Below, piece after piece: positions 1 to 7,973 of a DNA stretch of 64,000 nucleotides. How positions within the stretch are numbered: the first letter of the stretch is position 1; each line of letters starts with the position of its first letter. Position numbers and translations under genes: made by a program. The stretch lies in contig NZ_CP036299.1 of assembly GCF_007752345.1 (NCBI RefSeq), positions 2,877,501 through 2,941,500 of the forward strand, read 5' to 3'. Under the pieces are notes generated by a model. The model ran no database searches, was not told the origin of the DNA, and saw nothing but the letters and a program-made list of their open reading frames with translations. The stretch is from Planctopirus ephydatiae. GTDB lineage: Bacteria; Planctomycetota; Planctomycetia; Planctomycetales; Planctomycetaceae.

Positions 1-1
1 T

Positions 2-886
2 GGCTGCCTCGGTTCGAGGGAAGGGCGCTAGCCGCTCGTCGCGTAGACTCGGCGGGGAGCCCATGGCTTGTGCGAAAGGATATCTGGGCAGGAATGGTGC
101 CGGAAGTTTGAGATTACTGGCCGGGTACTGATCGAGAAATTCCTGTGGGGCCTGTCTCGGGTCGTGCGGCGCATTGAAGGCCAGATACATGAGAAAAGGT
201 GATTTGGCACTCGCCTGGGAGCCAAGAAAAATTTCTGCATCGTTAGCGAGAACTTCCGACCAATGGGTGCCACCTTCCCAATAGCCTCCGAACGCCGGGT
301 CTGAGGCCGACCAGACGTCTTTCGTGTCTTCCAACGGGCGATTGTATCCAGCGGGTTTGTCTGCGGGCATGCCGGGGCGAATATGAACCGCCTGATCAAA
401 GACTTTCTCGGGTGGGACTGGTAAATGCCATTTGCCAGAAATGAAGGTGCGATACCCAGCTTTTTTGAGTCGTTGCGGCCAGAGAAGTTCCTGCGAGGCC
501 AAATGAGACAACTGCTTGTGGGACTTTTCAGCCTTCCAGAGTGTGCGGCCGGTGAGCAGCATCGAACGACTGGCAATGCAGACTGCCGGAGACCAGGAAC
601 CCATATTGGCGGCATGAGTAAAAAACGTGCCGCGACGAGCCAGTGCATCGAGATGGGGTGTTTGCACCTCGCGCCGATCGAAGAGACTCATCGCGTCGTA
701 CGTCATATCATCAGCGAGGATAAGTACAAGATGCGGCCGACGGTCTTCAGCAGTTGGTTGGGGAGTAGAAGAGTTTTGATTCGCCAATAAGCCTTTGGCA
801 AACAGAACCTCCATCAAGCAAAGACCAACCAGCAGCAGGTGCTGGCCACCGCTCAACACACGAGAGACAGGATGAAGGAAGTTCAT
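2..886 (-). CDS. Sulfatase (type I, formylglycine-dependent), C-terminus beyond left edge
   Basis: Partial gene read leftward from an ATG at 886; 295 codons are present and the frame is still open at the window edge. After a hydrophobic leader (about residues 10-36) comes the sulfatase core. HLVLILADDM places the metal-binding Asp pair at about residues 59-60. CIASR at 103-107 fits the C-x-[PA]-S-R motif whose Cys is converted to formylglycine, and it is followed by SMLLTGR. SGKWHLP is a further family signature. It should hydrolyse sulfate esters, probably of polysaccharides, outside the cytoplasm; the substrate cannot be told. It runs in the same direction as the next sulfatase, 73 bp upstream, so the two may be co-transcribed. 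Confidence 0.9.
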   Translation of the reverse strand, partial: MNFLHPVSRVLSGGQHLLLVGLCLMEVLFAKGLLANQNSSTPQPTAEDRRPHLVLILADDMTYDAMSLFDRREVQTPHLDALARRGTFFTHAANMGSWSPAVCIASRSMLLTGRTLWKAEKSHKQLSHLASQELLWPQRLKKAGYRTFISGKWHLPVPPEKVFDQAVHIRPGMPADKPAGYNRPLEDTKDVWSASDPAFGGYWEGGTHWSEVLANDAEIFLGSQASAKSPFLMYLAFNAPHDPRQAPQEFLDQYPASNLKLPAPFLPRYPFAQAMGSPPSLRDERLAPFPRTEAA

Positions 887-959
887 ATCGATGTCCGATG
901 GAAGTATCGACAAACCAAATTCCGTCTTGAATGAGCTCCCGCAAGAGTCGTCGTACAAA

Positions 960-2855
960 CTATTGAGGAATCAGTTCCAGTGCGCGAAAGTCTCCGACAG
1001 CGACGCCTGGTTTTGAAACTGCTTTGAGGCTGATTTCCTGCCGGCCGATGTCGTCGATTTTGAGTTCTCCGACATCTCGCCAGACGAAGTTCTGAAAGTG
1101 GCCCGTCTCTTCGACGACAAATGTCAGGGAAGAATCCTCAATCTTCGCCTCGACGATGGCACCGCCACTCCCTTTGCCACAACCCTGGAATACTCTCAGG
1201 CGATAGTTGCCGGGCTTCGTGACAGTCAACGGAAAAACGACATAGTCGTCTTTCTCGACCCAGAAGCCGACCGTTTGCTTGTGAGGTAATGGTTCGTAAC
1301 GAAGCTGTCTTCCATAGACCTGAGCTGATTTGGCAGGGATCGAAATCACACCTGTTTTGGCATGCGGAGGATTCGGTATGTAATCAGGGTTGGGGACTGT
1401 TTCCTGTGCGTTCACCGATTGCTTCCAGGCTGATAATTGTGCTGCAAATTGGGTGATTTTTTCGGGTTCGTCGGGGGCACGATTGCGGCCTTCTCCCGGA
1501 TCTTTATCGACGAGAAACAGCTCTTTGCGACCGGTCTGGTAGTTCTCAATATACTTCCAGGGGCCCTGGCGAATAACGCCGCCGGGGAAACCACCTTGAT
1601 TAGCGTAGTGCGGGTAATGCCAATAAAGCGGTCTTTCAAAAGTGGCCTTCTTCAACTCGGGTGTAGCATTCCCTCTCCAGATGTCAGAGACATTCATCCC
1701 GTCAAGCGGGGAGTTAGCATCGACCTGATCCTGGATTCCTGCCAGAGAGAGAAGGCTGGGGAACAGATCGAGGGTGGTCATAGGAACGTCTGTCGTCGAA
1801 CCATCTGGGATGTGCTTGGGAAAACTGACAATGAGCGGTACACGAATCCCACCTTCGTAGAGCCAGCCTTTCCCTTCGCGAAGTGGAGCATTGATGGTGG
1901 CCGGTGTGTTCTTGCCTTCAATGGTCGCTAGACCGCCATTATCAGAAGTGAAGACCACGATCGTATTCTTCGAGAAGCCCTTTTCCGTCAGAGAGTTCAT
2001 GACCTTGCCGACCGCTGCGTCGAGGTGATAGAGCATGGCAGCGTAGATCTCATTTCGAACCACGCCGGGCGGCTTGTTGTCTCGAAACTTCTGGATGGTC
2101 TCCTCAGGAGCATTCATCGGTGTATGTACGGCAAAGTGTGGCAGGTAGAGAAAGAATGGCTTTTCGTCGGTTTGCTTTTCAATGAAAGCAACGGCTTTGT
2201 CAGCCAGTGCATCGGTGAGGTACACTCCATCCGGGACACCTTCAAGACCAGGGATCGGTTTACCTTGTTGATTCTTTTCTCCATTAGCCGCCGCTTTGGG
2301 GCCAAATGGCGCAAACCATCTGGCGGGGGAGCCTCGTTCATCGCCGGCGATCTGCTCTTGAAAACCATGTTGGAAAGGGCCGGCTGCTCCACCACCCAGG
2401 TGCCATTTGCCAATGCTGCAAGTCTGATAACCTTGGGACTGTAAAACTCCCGGCAGAGTCGTTATCCCCTGCGGCAAAGAGTTTCGAATCTCGGGGACGC
2501 GCAAGGCCTGATCGTTACGGTTGCCTCTTCCGGGAAGCCAGTCTGTGAGATGCAACCGGGCGGGGTTTTGACCGGTGAGAAGTGCCGCTCGCGTGGGAGA
2601 GCATACAGGGCAGGCGGCGTAGGCCTGTGTGCAGCGGATCCCATCGCGGGCCAGTTGATCGAGGTGGGGAGTTTTATGAAATGGATTACCGTAACAACCG
2701 AGATCGGCCCAGCCCAGATCATCGGCAAGAATCACCACGATATTGGGACGGTTCTGGCGTGGAGCTGAAGGCGAATTCCCTTCGCTGGCTTGAGCAAAGT
2801 TCACGGCAATTCCACAGAGGAATACCAGTACTGATAGCAACAGATGCTTCGTCAT
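960..2855 (-). CDS. Secreted arylsulfatase A-like sulfatase
   Basis: 631 aa with an N-terminal signal peptide (MTKHLLLSVLVFLCGIAVNFA, cleavage near residue 23). The metal-binding Asp pair lies in VILADDLGW (45-46). The formylglycine motif is CSPTR (85-89), followed by AALLTGQ. The TSDNGG motif and a C-terminal half with DGMNVSDIW and ELFLVDKDPGE are typical of arylsulfatase A-type enzymes. The last 120 residues or so resemble an added beta-sandwich (carbohydrate-binding-like), which is inference. It probably removes sulfate from polysaccharides in the periplasm or outside the cell. Start ATG at 2855. Not overlapping; likely in a transcription unit with the truncated sulfatase downstream. Confidence 0.93.
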   Translation of the reverse strand: MTKHLLLSVLVFLCGIAVNFAQASEGNSPSAPRQNRPNIVVILADDLGWADLGCYGNPFHKTPHLDQLARDGIRCTQAYAACPVCSPTRAALLTGQNPARLHLTDWLPGRGNRNDQALRVPEIRNSLPQGITTLPGVLQSQGYQTCSIGKWHLGGGAAGPFQHGFQEQIAGDERGSPARWFAPFGPKAAANGEKNQQGKPIPGLEGVPDGVYLTDALADKAVAFIEKQTDEKPFFLYLPHFAVHTPMNAPEETIQKFRDNKPPGVVRNEIYAAMLYHLDAAVGKVMNSLTEKGFSKNTIVVFTSDNGGLATIEGKNTPATINAPLREGKGWLYEGGIRVPLIVSFPKHIPDGSTTDVPMTTLDLFPSLLSLAGIQDQVDANSPLDGMNVSDIWRGNATPELKKATFERPLYWHYPHYANQGGFPGGVIRQGPWKYIENYQTGRKELFLVDKDPGEGRNRAPDEPEKITQFAAQLSAWKQSVNAQETVPNPDYIPNPPHAKTGVISIPAKSAQVYGRQLRYEPLPHKQTVGFWVEKDDYVVFPLTVTKPGNYRLRVFQGCGKGSGGAIVEAKIEDSSLTFVVEETGHFQNFVWRDVGELKIDDIGRQEISLKAVSKPGVAVGDFRALELIPQ

Positions 2856-2933
2856 GATGTAACTTCAAGTGAGAGCTTGTGGAGAGTAAGAACGGCTATA
2901 CGAAGTGAGGGTAAATCGAGTTCAGGATGATGT

Positions 2934-3797
2934 TTATCGAGAATCGAAACTTACCGGATTGCTACCCCAGCCGAGTTTTCGATGAAGGGTGGAGTAATAA
3001 CTCCATCCTTCCAGACGGACGAGTTGGCAGGCGACCTCGGCTCTGCGGATTTCGACGACATCGCCTGGCCGAAGTGGTTCGCGAATCTGTCCGTCAATGA
3101 CCAATGTTACCCCTTCATTCACTTCGGGGACACGCATTTCGAAGATACAATCGGCACTATCGACCAATGGGCGATTACTTAAGGTGTGGGGACTGATGGG
3201 TGTCACCACAAATGCCTGTAAATTCTGTTTGAGAATTGGTCCTCCAGCCGCCAGACTATGGGCGGTTGAGCCAATCGGCGTACTGACAATCAAACCATCG
3301 CAGCGGTACGTGGTGACAGGAACCCGATCGACCAGCAGCTCGATATCGATCAGACGGAGGGATGCGCCGGCCTGGATCGAAACTTCATTCAAACCCAGCG
3401 ATTGAAGTTGCTCATGGCCATCCCGAAAAAGTCGGCATTCAAACATCAGGTGATCGACAATGCGGTACCGCCTCGATGCGATCTCGCCCAATGATTGCAT
3501 GAATTCTGCGGGTGTCAGATCGGCAAGAAATCCCAGGCGTCCCAGGTTGATACCCAGCATGGGCCGCTGTTGTTTGCCCATGGCGCGGCAGGTACGGAGA
3601 ATCGATCCATCGCCACCGATCACAGCCACGATCTGTGGTTCTATGTCCCAGCAGTTACAGTCATGGACACCCAGGATACCCGCAAGCTGGACCTGCTCCT
3701 GCTGTTCGATGAAATCCACTAAAACTCGACGAATTTCGGCGACTTGAGGATGATGATCACGAAAGACAAGTCCAACTTGAATGGGCTCCGGAAGCAT
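2934..3797 (-). CDS. nadK: NAD kinase
   Basis: 287 aa, normal length for the family. It phosphorylates NAD to NADP in the cytoplasm. The diagnostic GGDGS motif is at residues 61-65, followed by LGINLGRLGFLAD, the LNEV segment near residue 136, and the glycine-rich STPIGSTAHSLAAGGPI, which binds NAD and completes the active site. The usual TAYSLSAGGP is here TAHSLAAGGP, a mild variant. Start ATG at 3797. It lies 78 bp upstream of the sulfatase start on the same strand, but the functions suggest an independent housekeeping gene. Confidence 0.96.
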   Translation of the reverse strand: MLPEPIQVGLVFRDHHPQVAEIRRVLVDFIEQQEQVQLAGILGVHDCNCWDIEPQIVAVIGGDGSILRTCRAMGKQQRPMLGINLGRLGFLADLTPAEFMQSLGEIASRRYRIVDHLMFECRLFRDGHEQLQSLGLNEVSIQAGASLRLIDIELLVDRVPVTTYRCDGLIVSTPIGSTAHSLAAGGPILKQNLQAFVVTPISPHTLSNRPLVDSADCIFEMRVPEVNEGVTLVIDGQIREPLRPGDVVEIRRAEVACQLVRLEGWSYYSTLHRKLGWGSNPVSFDSR

Positions 3798-3868
3798 GAC
3801 TCGTCCTGGAATGAAGGCTCTGTTTTATCGACGATGTTGATCAGCTATGGTTGCTCAGTTGGTGGCTA

Positions 3869-4240
3869 CTATTCTTCGCTGACTGGTTCGGGTTTGGGAT
3901 AGCCGCTCCAGACCAGAGGCTTTGCTGCCATCGCGAGTTCACTCTTCTCGAGCATTCCCAGAATTTGTGTGACCGTCATGTTGGTGTTGATCTCGCGTTT
4001 GAGCCGCTGAATGATCTGTGGTGTGACGAGGTGGGCACCAGGGCCAGCTTCGCCTTCCAGGAAAGCCCGTTTCTGGTCGTAAACGGCCCAGAAAATTGTG
4101 CGGGACATCCCCTTGGCGCCATCACGACATTTGACCGCAGCGCCACCTTTGACCCGCTGACCGTTGACCCGATAGAGGTCACTTCGCTCGAAGACAATCG
4201 CAATGACATTCCAGTCTTTGGAACCAAACAAGCCGAACAT
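3869..4240 (-). CDS. Conserved hypothetical protein
   Basis: 123 aa from ATG 4240, chosen over an upstream TTG at 4291 because a purine-rich stretch (GAGAGAAAGAAG) precedes the ATG. The protein begins MFGLFGSKDWNVIAIVFER and has no signal peptide or membrane segment. It is mixed alpha/beta, with a VKGGAAVKCRDGAKG segment and a C-terminal half rich in helix-forming residues (TPQIIQRLKREINTNMTVTQILG). I do not recognise the family. It sits upstream of nadK on the same strand with a 71-bp gap, so co-transcription with nadK is possible. Confidence 0.7.
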   Translation of the reverse strand: MFGLFGSKDWNVIAIVFERSDLYRVNGQRVKGGAAVKCRDGAKGMSRTIFWAVYDQKRAFLEGEAGPGAHLVTPQIIQRLKREINTNMTVTQILGMLEKSELAMAAKPLVWSGYPKPEPVSEE

Positions 4241-4446
4241 GAGCTTCTTTCTCTCAGAGGTGGTCGTCAAGGCGGCCAGCTCACAGATCAAATCGGTGAT
4301 GGCACGATACTCAGTATCGTTCTACAGTTCCGTTCCCAGCGATGCCAGACTGGTATTCTCGAAGTGACAAACTTTCATGAAGGGAATCTCATAATGGCCA
4401 GTGGATTGCAATTGGCCTTCGAAAATTCTGAGTCTATGATTAGGGC

Positions 4447-5775
4447 ATGGCCGAATCTGAAAAAAGCTCACAGCGCAAGACATTGGATCAGGGTGATTCC
4501 TGGGTTGATCCACTCCAGCCCATGGCTCCAAAGAAGTCATGGTTTGGACGGAAACAGCCTCAGGAAAATTCTGTAGACCAGACTTTGGAACAGGTCGATC
4601 CACGACATACAAATCCGTCAGCGAAGCCTTCGACTTCGCTGCCTGAAACTGCACTGAATACGGCCAAATCAACGAGCAGTTCACCACGCGTCCAACCTGC
4701 TAGTCAAAATGCGGCTGCCAATTCGGCGAAACCTCGACGTGTCATTCTCGAACGTGAGATGCTCCCAGGCGAACTGGCGAGAATGGCTGCGCGACAGGCC
4801 GTGCCCTCTCCTTCAAATGCCGCCAATACCGTCGATCACGAACTGAAAGACGACGACTTTCTGGAGGAAGAGAACGAGCAGCTTCGTCGAGAGCGCGAGC
4901 TGGAAGCGAAGCGTCTGGCAGAGCAGGAAAAACAGTTTCGATCAAGACATTGGGCGATCTGGCTGTTTTTTATGACCTGTGTGACGACGTTTCTCGCGGG
5001 CTTGAACAGTGGTGGTGGGCCAGGCCCGGCAATGCCGGAAGATCTCCTGCGTGATGGGCTCATCTACTCGGGTTGCGTCATGGCAATTCTGTGTGCTCAT
5101 GAACTGGGGCATTACCTGCAAAGTAAGCGGCACGGGCTACCGTTTTATTATCCCTATTTTATTCCGTTTCCATTTGGGATCTTTGGAACTTTAGGAGCGA
5201 CGGTTTCCTCCAGTAAAATCAAATTGTCACGATCTGCGTTATTGGACATCGCGACAACCGGGCCGCTGTTCGGCCTGATTGTCACACTTCCCATCGCTCT
5301 TTATGGTGCAGCGACATCCATCCCCTTTCCGGCGAACGCACAACCGGGCTTTTCACTCAGCGATCCACCAATCCTGCGGTGGATGATCGTGCTGACGCAT
5401 CCGCAGCTGGGGCCCAATGACGATGTCCTCATCAACCCCGCCTTGCTGGCCGGGTGGTTTGGCATCTATTGGACGGCCCTCAATCTGGTTCCGATTGGTC
5501 AGCTGGATGGCGGTCAGATTATGACAGCACTGATTGGCAGACGGGCAGAAGTTGTGAGCAAACTGACCATTGTCGTGGCCGTCGTCTGGATGCTGTACTC
5601 GCTCGATCTGACATTCAGCACCATGCTGGGGCTGATGGCGATTATGGGCATTCGCAGTGCTGAAATTGAGAATGAGACAATAGCGCCGAGCAAAGTCAAA
5701 ATGGCTCTCGGTTGGCTCCTTTTAGCCTTTTTATTGATTGGATTCACACCCATTCCATTCCGCATGGCTCCCTGA
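4447..5775 (+). CDS. Site-2-protease-type membrane metalloprotease (M50-like)
   Basis: 442 aa. Residues 1-135 are Ser/Pro/Asn-rich and probably disordered; 136-165 are a charged coiled-coil-like stretch (EEENEQLRRERELEAKR). Several membrane segments follow. The zinc site is HELGH at 218-222, inside a hydrophobic helix, and the second metal motif is QLDGGQ at about 352-357, preceded by NLVP. This is the layout of intramembrane M50 proteases, closest in style to the EGY/plant-type branch (inference), with no PDZ domain visible. The target is unknown; family members release membrane-bound regulators. Starts at ATG 4447, divergent from the gene ending at 3869. Confidence 0.9.
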   Translation: MAESEKSSQRKTLDQGDSWVDPLQPMAPKKSWFGRKQPQENSVDQTLEQVDPRHTNPSAKPSTSLPETALNTAKSTSSSPRVQPASQNAAANSAKPRRVILEREMLPGELARMAARQAVPSPSNAANTVDHELKDDDFLEEENEQLRRERELEAKRLAEQEKQFRSRHWAIWLFFMTCVTTFLAGLNSGGGPGPAMPEDLLRDGLIYSGCVMAILCAHELGHYLQSKRHGLPFYYPYFIPFPFGIFGTLGATVSSSKIKLSRSALLDIATTGPLFGLIVTLPIALYGAATSIPFPANAQPGFSLSDPPILRWMIVLTHPQLGPNDDVLINPALLAGWFGIYWTALNLVPIGQLDGGQIMTALIGRRAEVVSKLTIVVAVVWMLYSLDLTFSTMLGLMAIMGIRSAEIENETIAPSKVKMALGWLLLAFLLIGFTPIPFRMAP

Positions 5776-5804
5776 TGGTGACGGCTTTGGGGATCATCGT
5801 TCTC

Positions 5805-6347
5805 TTAACCCAGCAGCTCACCACGGGTCGATTTTCCAAGCACTTCCAGGCATCCCAGCAGAAAAGCCGGGAGGTCGTCTGGCTTACGGCTGCTCACAAA
5901 ATGGCGATCAACGACAACTTCCTGATCCAGAAATAAAGCGCCGGCATTCTCGATATCGTCTTTGATGCCCAGCGAACCAGTGGTGCGGACATTCCGATAA
6001 ATCCCAGCGGAAATCGGCATCCAGCCACCATGACAGATCGCTGCCACAAGTTTGCTATCTGCATGAAACTCCTGCAGCAATTGTTTCACTTTCGCTTCAC
6101 GGCGAATTTTGTCTGGCATCCATCCTCCCGGACAGATCACTCCAACAAAATCGCTGGACTTCTGATCTCGAATCGCGGCGTCCGATCGACAGGGATAGCC
6201 GTGCTTCCCTTTGTAAACCACATTCGCTTCCAGCCCCGCGCAAACGACCTGATAACCGGCTTCGATCAGCCTCAGTTTGGGATACCAGACTTCGAGATCT
6301 TCGTACTCTTCACCAATGAACATGAGGATGGCTGGTGAGTTGGGCAT
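5805..6347 (-). CDS. PfpI/DJ-1 family protein (class I glutamine-amidotransferase fold)
   Basis: 180 aa, standard PfpI length. The nucleophile elbow is AAICHGGW with Cys at about residue 105, followed by PISAG; the family acidic residue lies in EEYEDLEVWYP. ICPGGWMPDKIRR is the typical mid-segment. Family members act as proteases, glyoxalase-like enzymes or deglycases; the specific activity cannot be read from sequence. Start ATG 6347. It follows the DUF1501 gene by 58 bp in the same direction, so it may be the last gene of that unit, and it converges with the M50 protease gene (30 bp between stops). Confidence 0.88.
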   Translation of the reverse strand: MPNSPAILMFIGEEYEDLEVWYPKLRLIEAGYQVVCAGLEANVVYKGKHGYPCRSDAAIRDQKSSDFVGVICPGGWMPDKIRREAKVKQLLQEFHADSKLVAAICHGGWMPISAGIYRNVRTTGSLGIKDDIENAGALFLDQEVVVDRHFVSSRKPDDLPAFLLGCLEVLGKSTRGELLG

Positions 6348-6405
6348 GGGTAAAGTTCCGCCAATCGAGGAAGTAGGAATAATGAATCACAAGGATTTGA
6401 GGATG

Positions 6406-7869
6406 TCAGGCATGATTAAGTATGTCATGAACCACATGTCCATGCACGTCTGTCAAACGAAACTGCCGTCCCTGAAACCGGTAAGTCAGGCGTTCATGAT
6501 CAATGCCCATCAGGTGCAGTATGGTCGCTTGCAGGTCATGAACATGGACGGGGTTTTCTAAGACATTCATCCCCAGATCATCAGAGGCTCCATAAGTCAT
6601 ACCATTTTTCACGCCACCACCGGCCATCCAGACAGTAAAGGCATATGGATGATGATCGCGTCCCCAGCGCGGGCGATTGGCAAGATCACCTTGAATGAAT
6701 GGTGTCCGACCAAACTCACCACCCCAGATGACCAGCGTATCATCGAGCAGCCCACGTTGTTTCAGATCCTTCACGAGGGCCGCTGAAGGTTGGTCGGTAT
6801 CGCGGCATTGGTTGTAAAGTTCAGTCGTGAGACTATTGTGCTGATCCCACCCGGCATGCATGAGCTGCACGCTACGGACGCCACGTTCGACGAGCCGCCT
6901 GGCCATCAGACAGTTGTAGGCAAAAGAACCTGGCTGCTCGACCTGTGGACCGTACATCTCAAGGGTGGCTTTTGATTCACCGGAAAGATCGGTCAATTCC
7001 GGAACACTGGTTTGCATACGAAATGCCATTTCGGACTGGGCAATTCGAGTGCTGATCTCGGGGTCTCCTGAGAGGGCTTGTTTCTGCAGATTCAGTGCTG
7101 TGACATCGTTGAGCATGGCCTCGCGAAACTCGCGAGAAATCCCCGGGCCATCTTTCAAATAGAGGACGGGATCTTTGCTTCCTCGAAACTTCACTCCTTG
7201 AAATCGCGACGGCAGAAATCCACTTCCCCAGTAAAAATCGTAGAAAATCTGCCCACACGAGGTTCCCTTGGTTACTGACGTGAGCACAACATAGCCGGGG
7301 AGATTATCGGCTGCGCTTCCCAGACCGTACGTCAGCCATGCACCCAGTGCAGGCCTGCCAGGAAGTTCACTCCCTGTGAGCATGAATGTAATTGCCGGTG
7401 CATGATTCACCGCCTCTGTATGCATCGATTTGACAAAACAGAGTTCATCAGCGATTTGTGCGGTATGTGGCATGAGGCTCGATACCCATGCCCCGGATTC
7501 TCCATGTTGAGCAAAGGGCTCGACATTTCCCAGAATCAGTTTTCCATTCGCATTGCCCGTCATGGTGCTGAAGCGTTTGCCACCCACGTAGGATTCAGGA
7601 AGTGGCTGGCCGTGCAGTTCGCGGAGCTTTGGCTTGTAGTCGAATAAATCGACATGGGTTGGTGCGCCATTCTGAAAGAGATATATGACATGCTTGGCCT
7701 TGGGGGTCAGATGGGGCCGCCCGATGATGTCGGTCGTCGCTGCTGTTGAAGTTGATGAAACGGGTGCAGGCGATTGTTCTGCAGCAAATAAGTGCGAAAG
7801 ACTCGCCAGGCCCAGGCCAAGAGAACCTGCTGCTGTCCCCAGAAAACTACGGCGATGATGAGTGGTCAT
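6406..7869 (-). CDS. DUF1501 family Tat-exported protein
   Basis: 487 aa from ATG 7869; a TTG 27 bp further upstream is less likely because the twin-arginine motif HHRRSFLGTAAGS would then lie deep in the protein. After the Tat signal comes the alkaline-phosphatase-like DUF1501 fold, with HVIYLFQNGAPTHVDLFDYKP near the N-terminus and VIWGGEFGRTP near the C-terminus, both characteristic. Function is unknown; in planctomycetes it is nearly always paired with a DUF1549/DUF1553 cytochrome-type protein, and here that gene is directly upstream (87 bp). Exported and folded in the cytoplasm first, judging by the Tat signal. Confidence 0.92.
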   Translation of the reverse strand: MTTHHRRSFLGTAAGSLGLGLASLSHLFAAEQSPAPVSSTSTAATTDIIGRPHLTPKAKHVIYLFQNGAPTHVDLFDYKPKLRELHGQPLPESYVGGKRFSTMTGNANGKLILGNVEPFAQHGESGAWVSSLMPHTAQIADELCFVKSMHTEAVNHAPAITFMLTGSELPGRPALGAWLTYGLGSAADNLPGYVVLTSVTKGTSCGQIFYDFYWGSGFLPSRFQGVKFRGSKDPVLYLKDGPGISREFREAMLNDVTALNLQKQALSGDPEISTRIAQSEMAFRMQTSVPELTDLSGESKATLEMYGPQVEQPGSFAYNCLMARRLVERGVRSVQLMHAGWDQHNSLTTELYNQCRDTDQPSAALVKDLKQRGLLDDTLVIWGGEFGRTPFIQGDLANRPRWGRDHHPYAFTVWMAGGGVKNGMTYGASDDLGMNVLENPVHVHDLQATILHLMGIDHERLTYRFQGRQFRLTDVHGHVVHDILNHA

Positions 7870-7912
7870 CCACTCACAAGGAGGAACGGGTGGCAATGGA
7901 GGATTCCCAGTT

Positions 7913-7973
7913 GGATTACTCTTTGAAGAGGTGGATTATTCTTTAGAAAAGGTGAATTACTCTTTGGAAATAG
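7913..7973. repeat. Three imperfect 20-21-bp tandem repeats across a stop codon
   Basis: Copies at 7913-7932, 7933-7953 and 7954-7973 share the core GATTAYTCTTT. The third contains the TAA stop (7957-7959) of the PSD1-type gene; on the minus strand the second copy repeats the same in-frame ending (Lys-Glu-stop). This looks like tandem duplication of the gene's 3' end. No further copies were seen nearby. Confidence 0.75.

Noticed and set aside
28-648. 206-residue frame on the minus strand in the first sulfatase region
   Set aside because: It is read in another frame of the sulfatase gene; the sulfatase frame carries all motifs.
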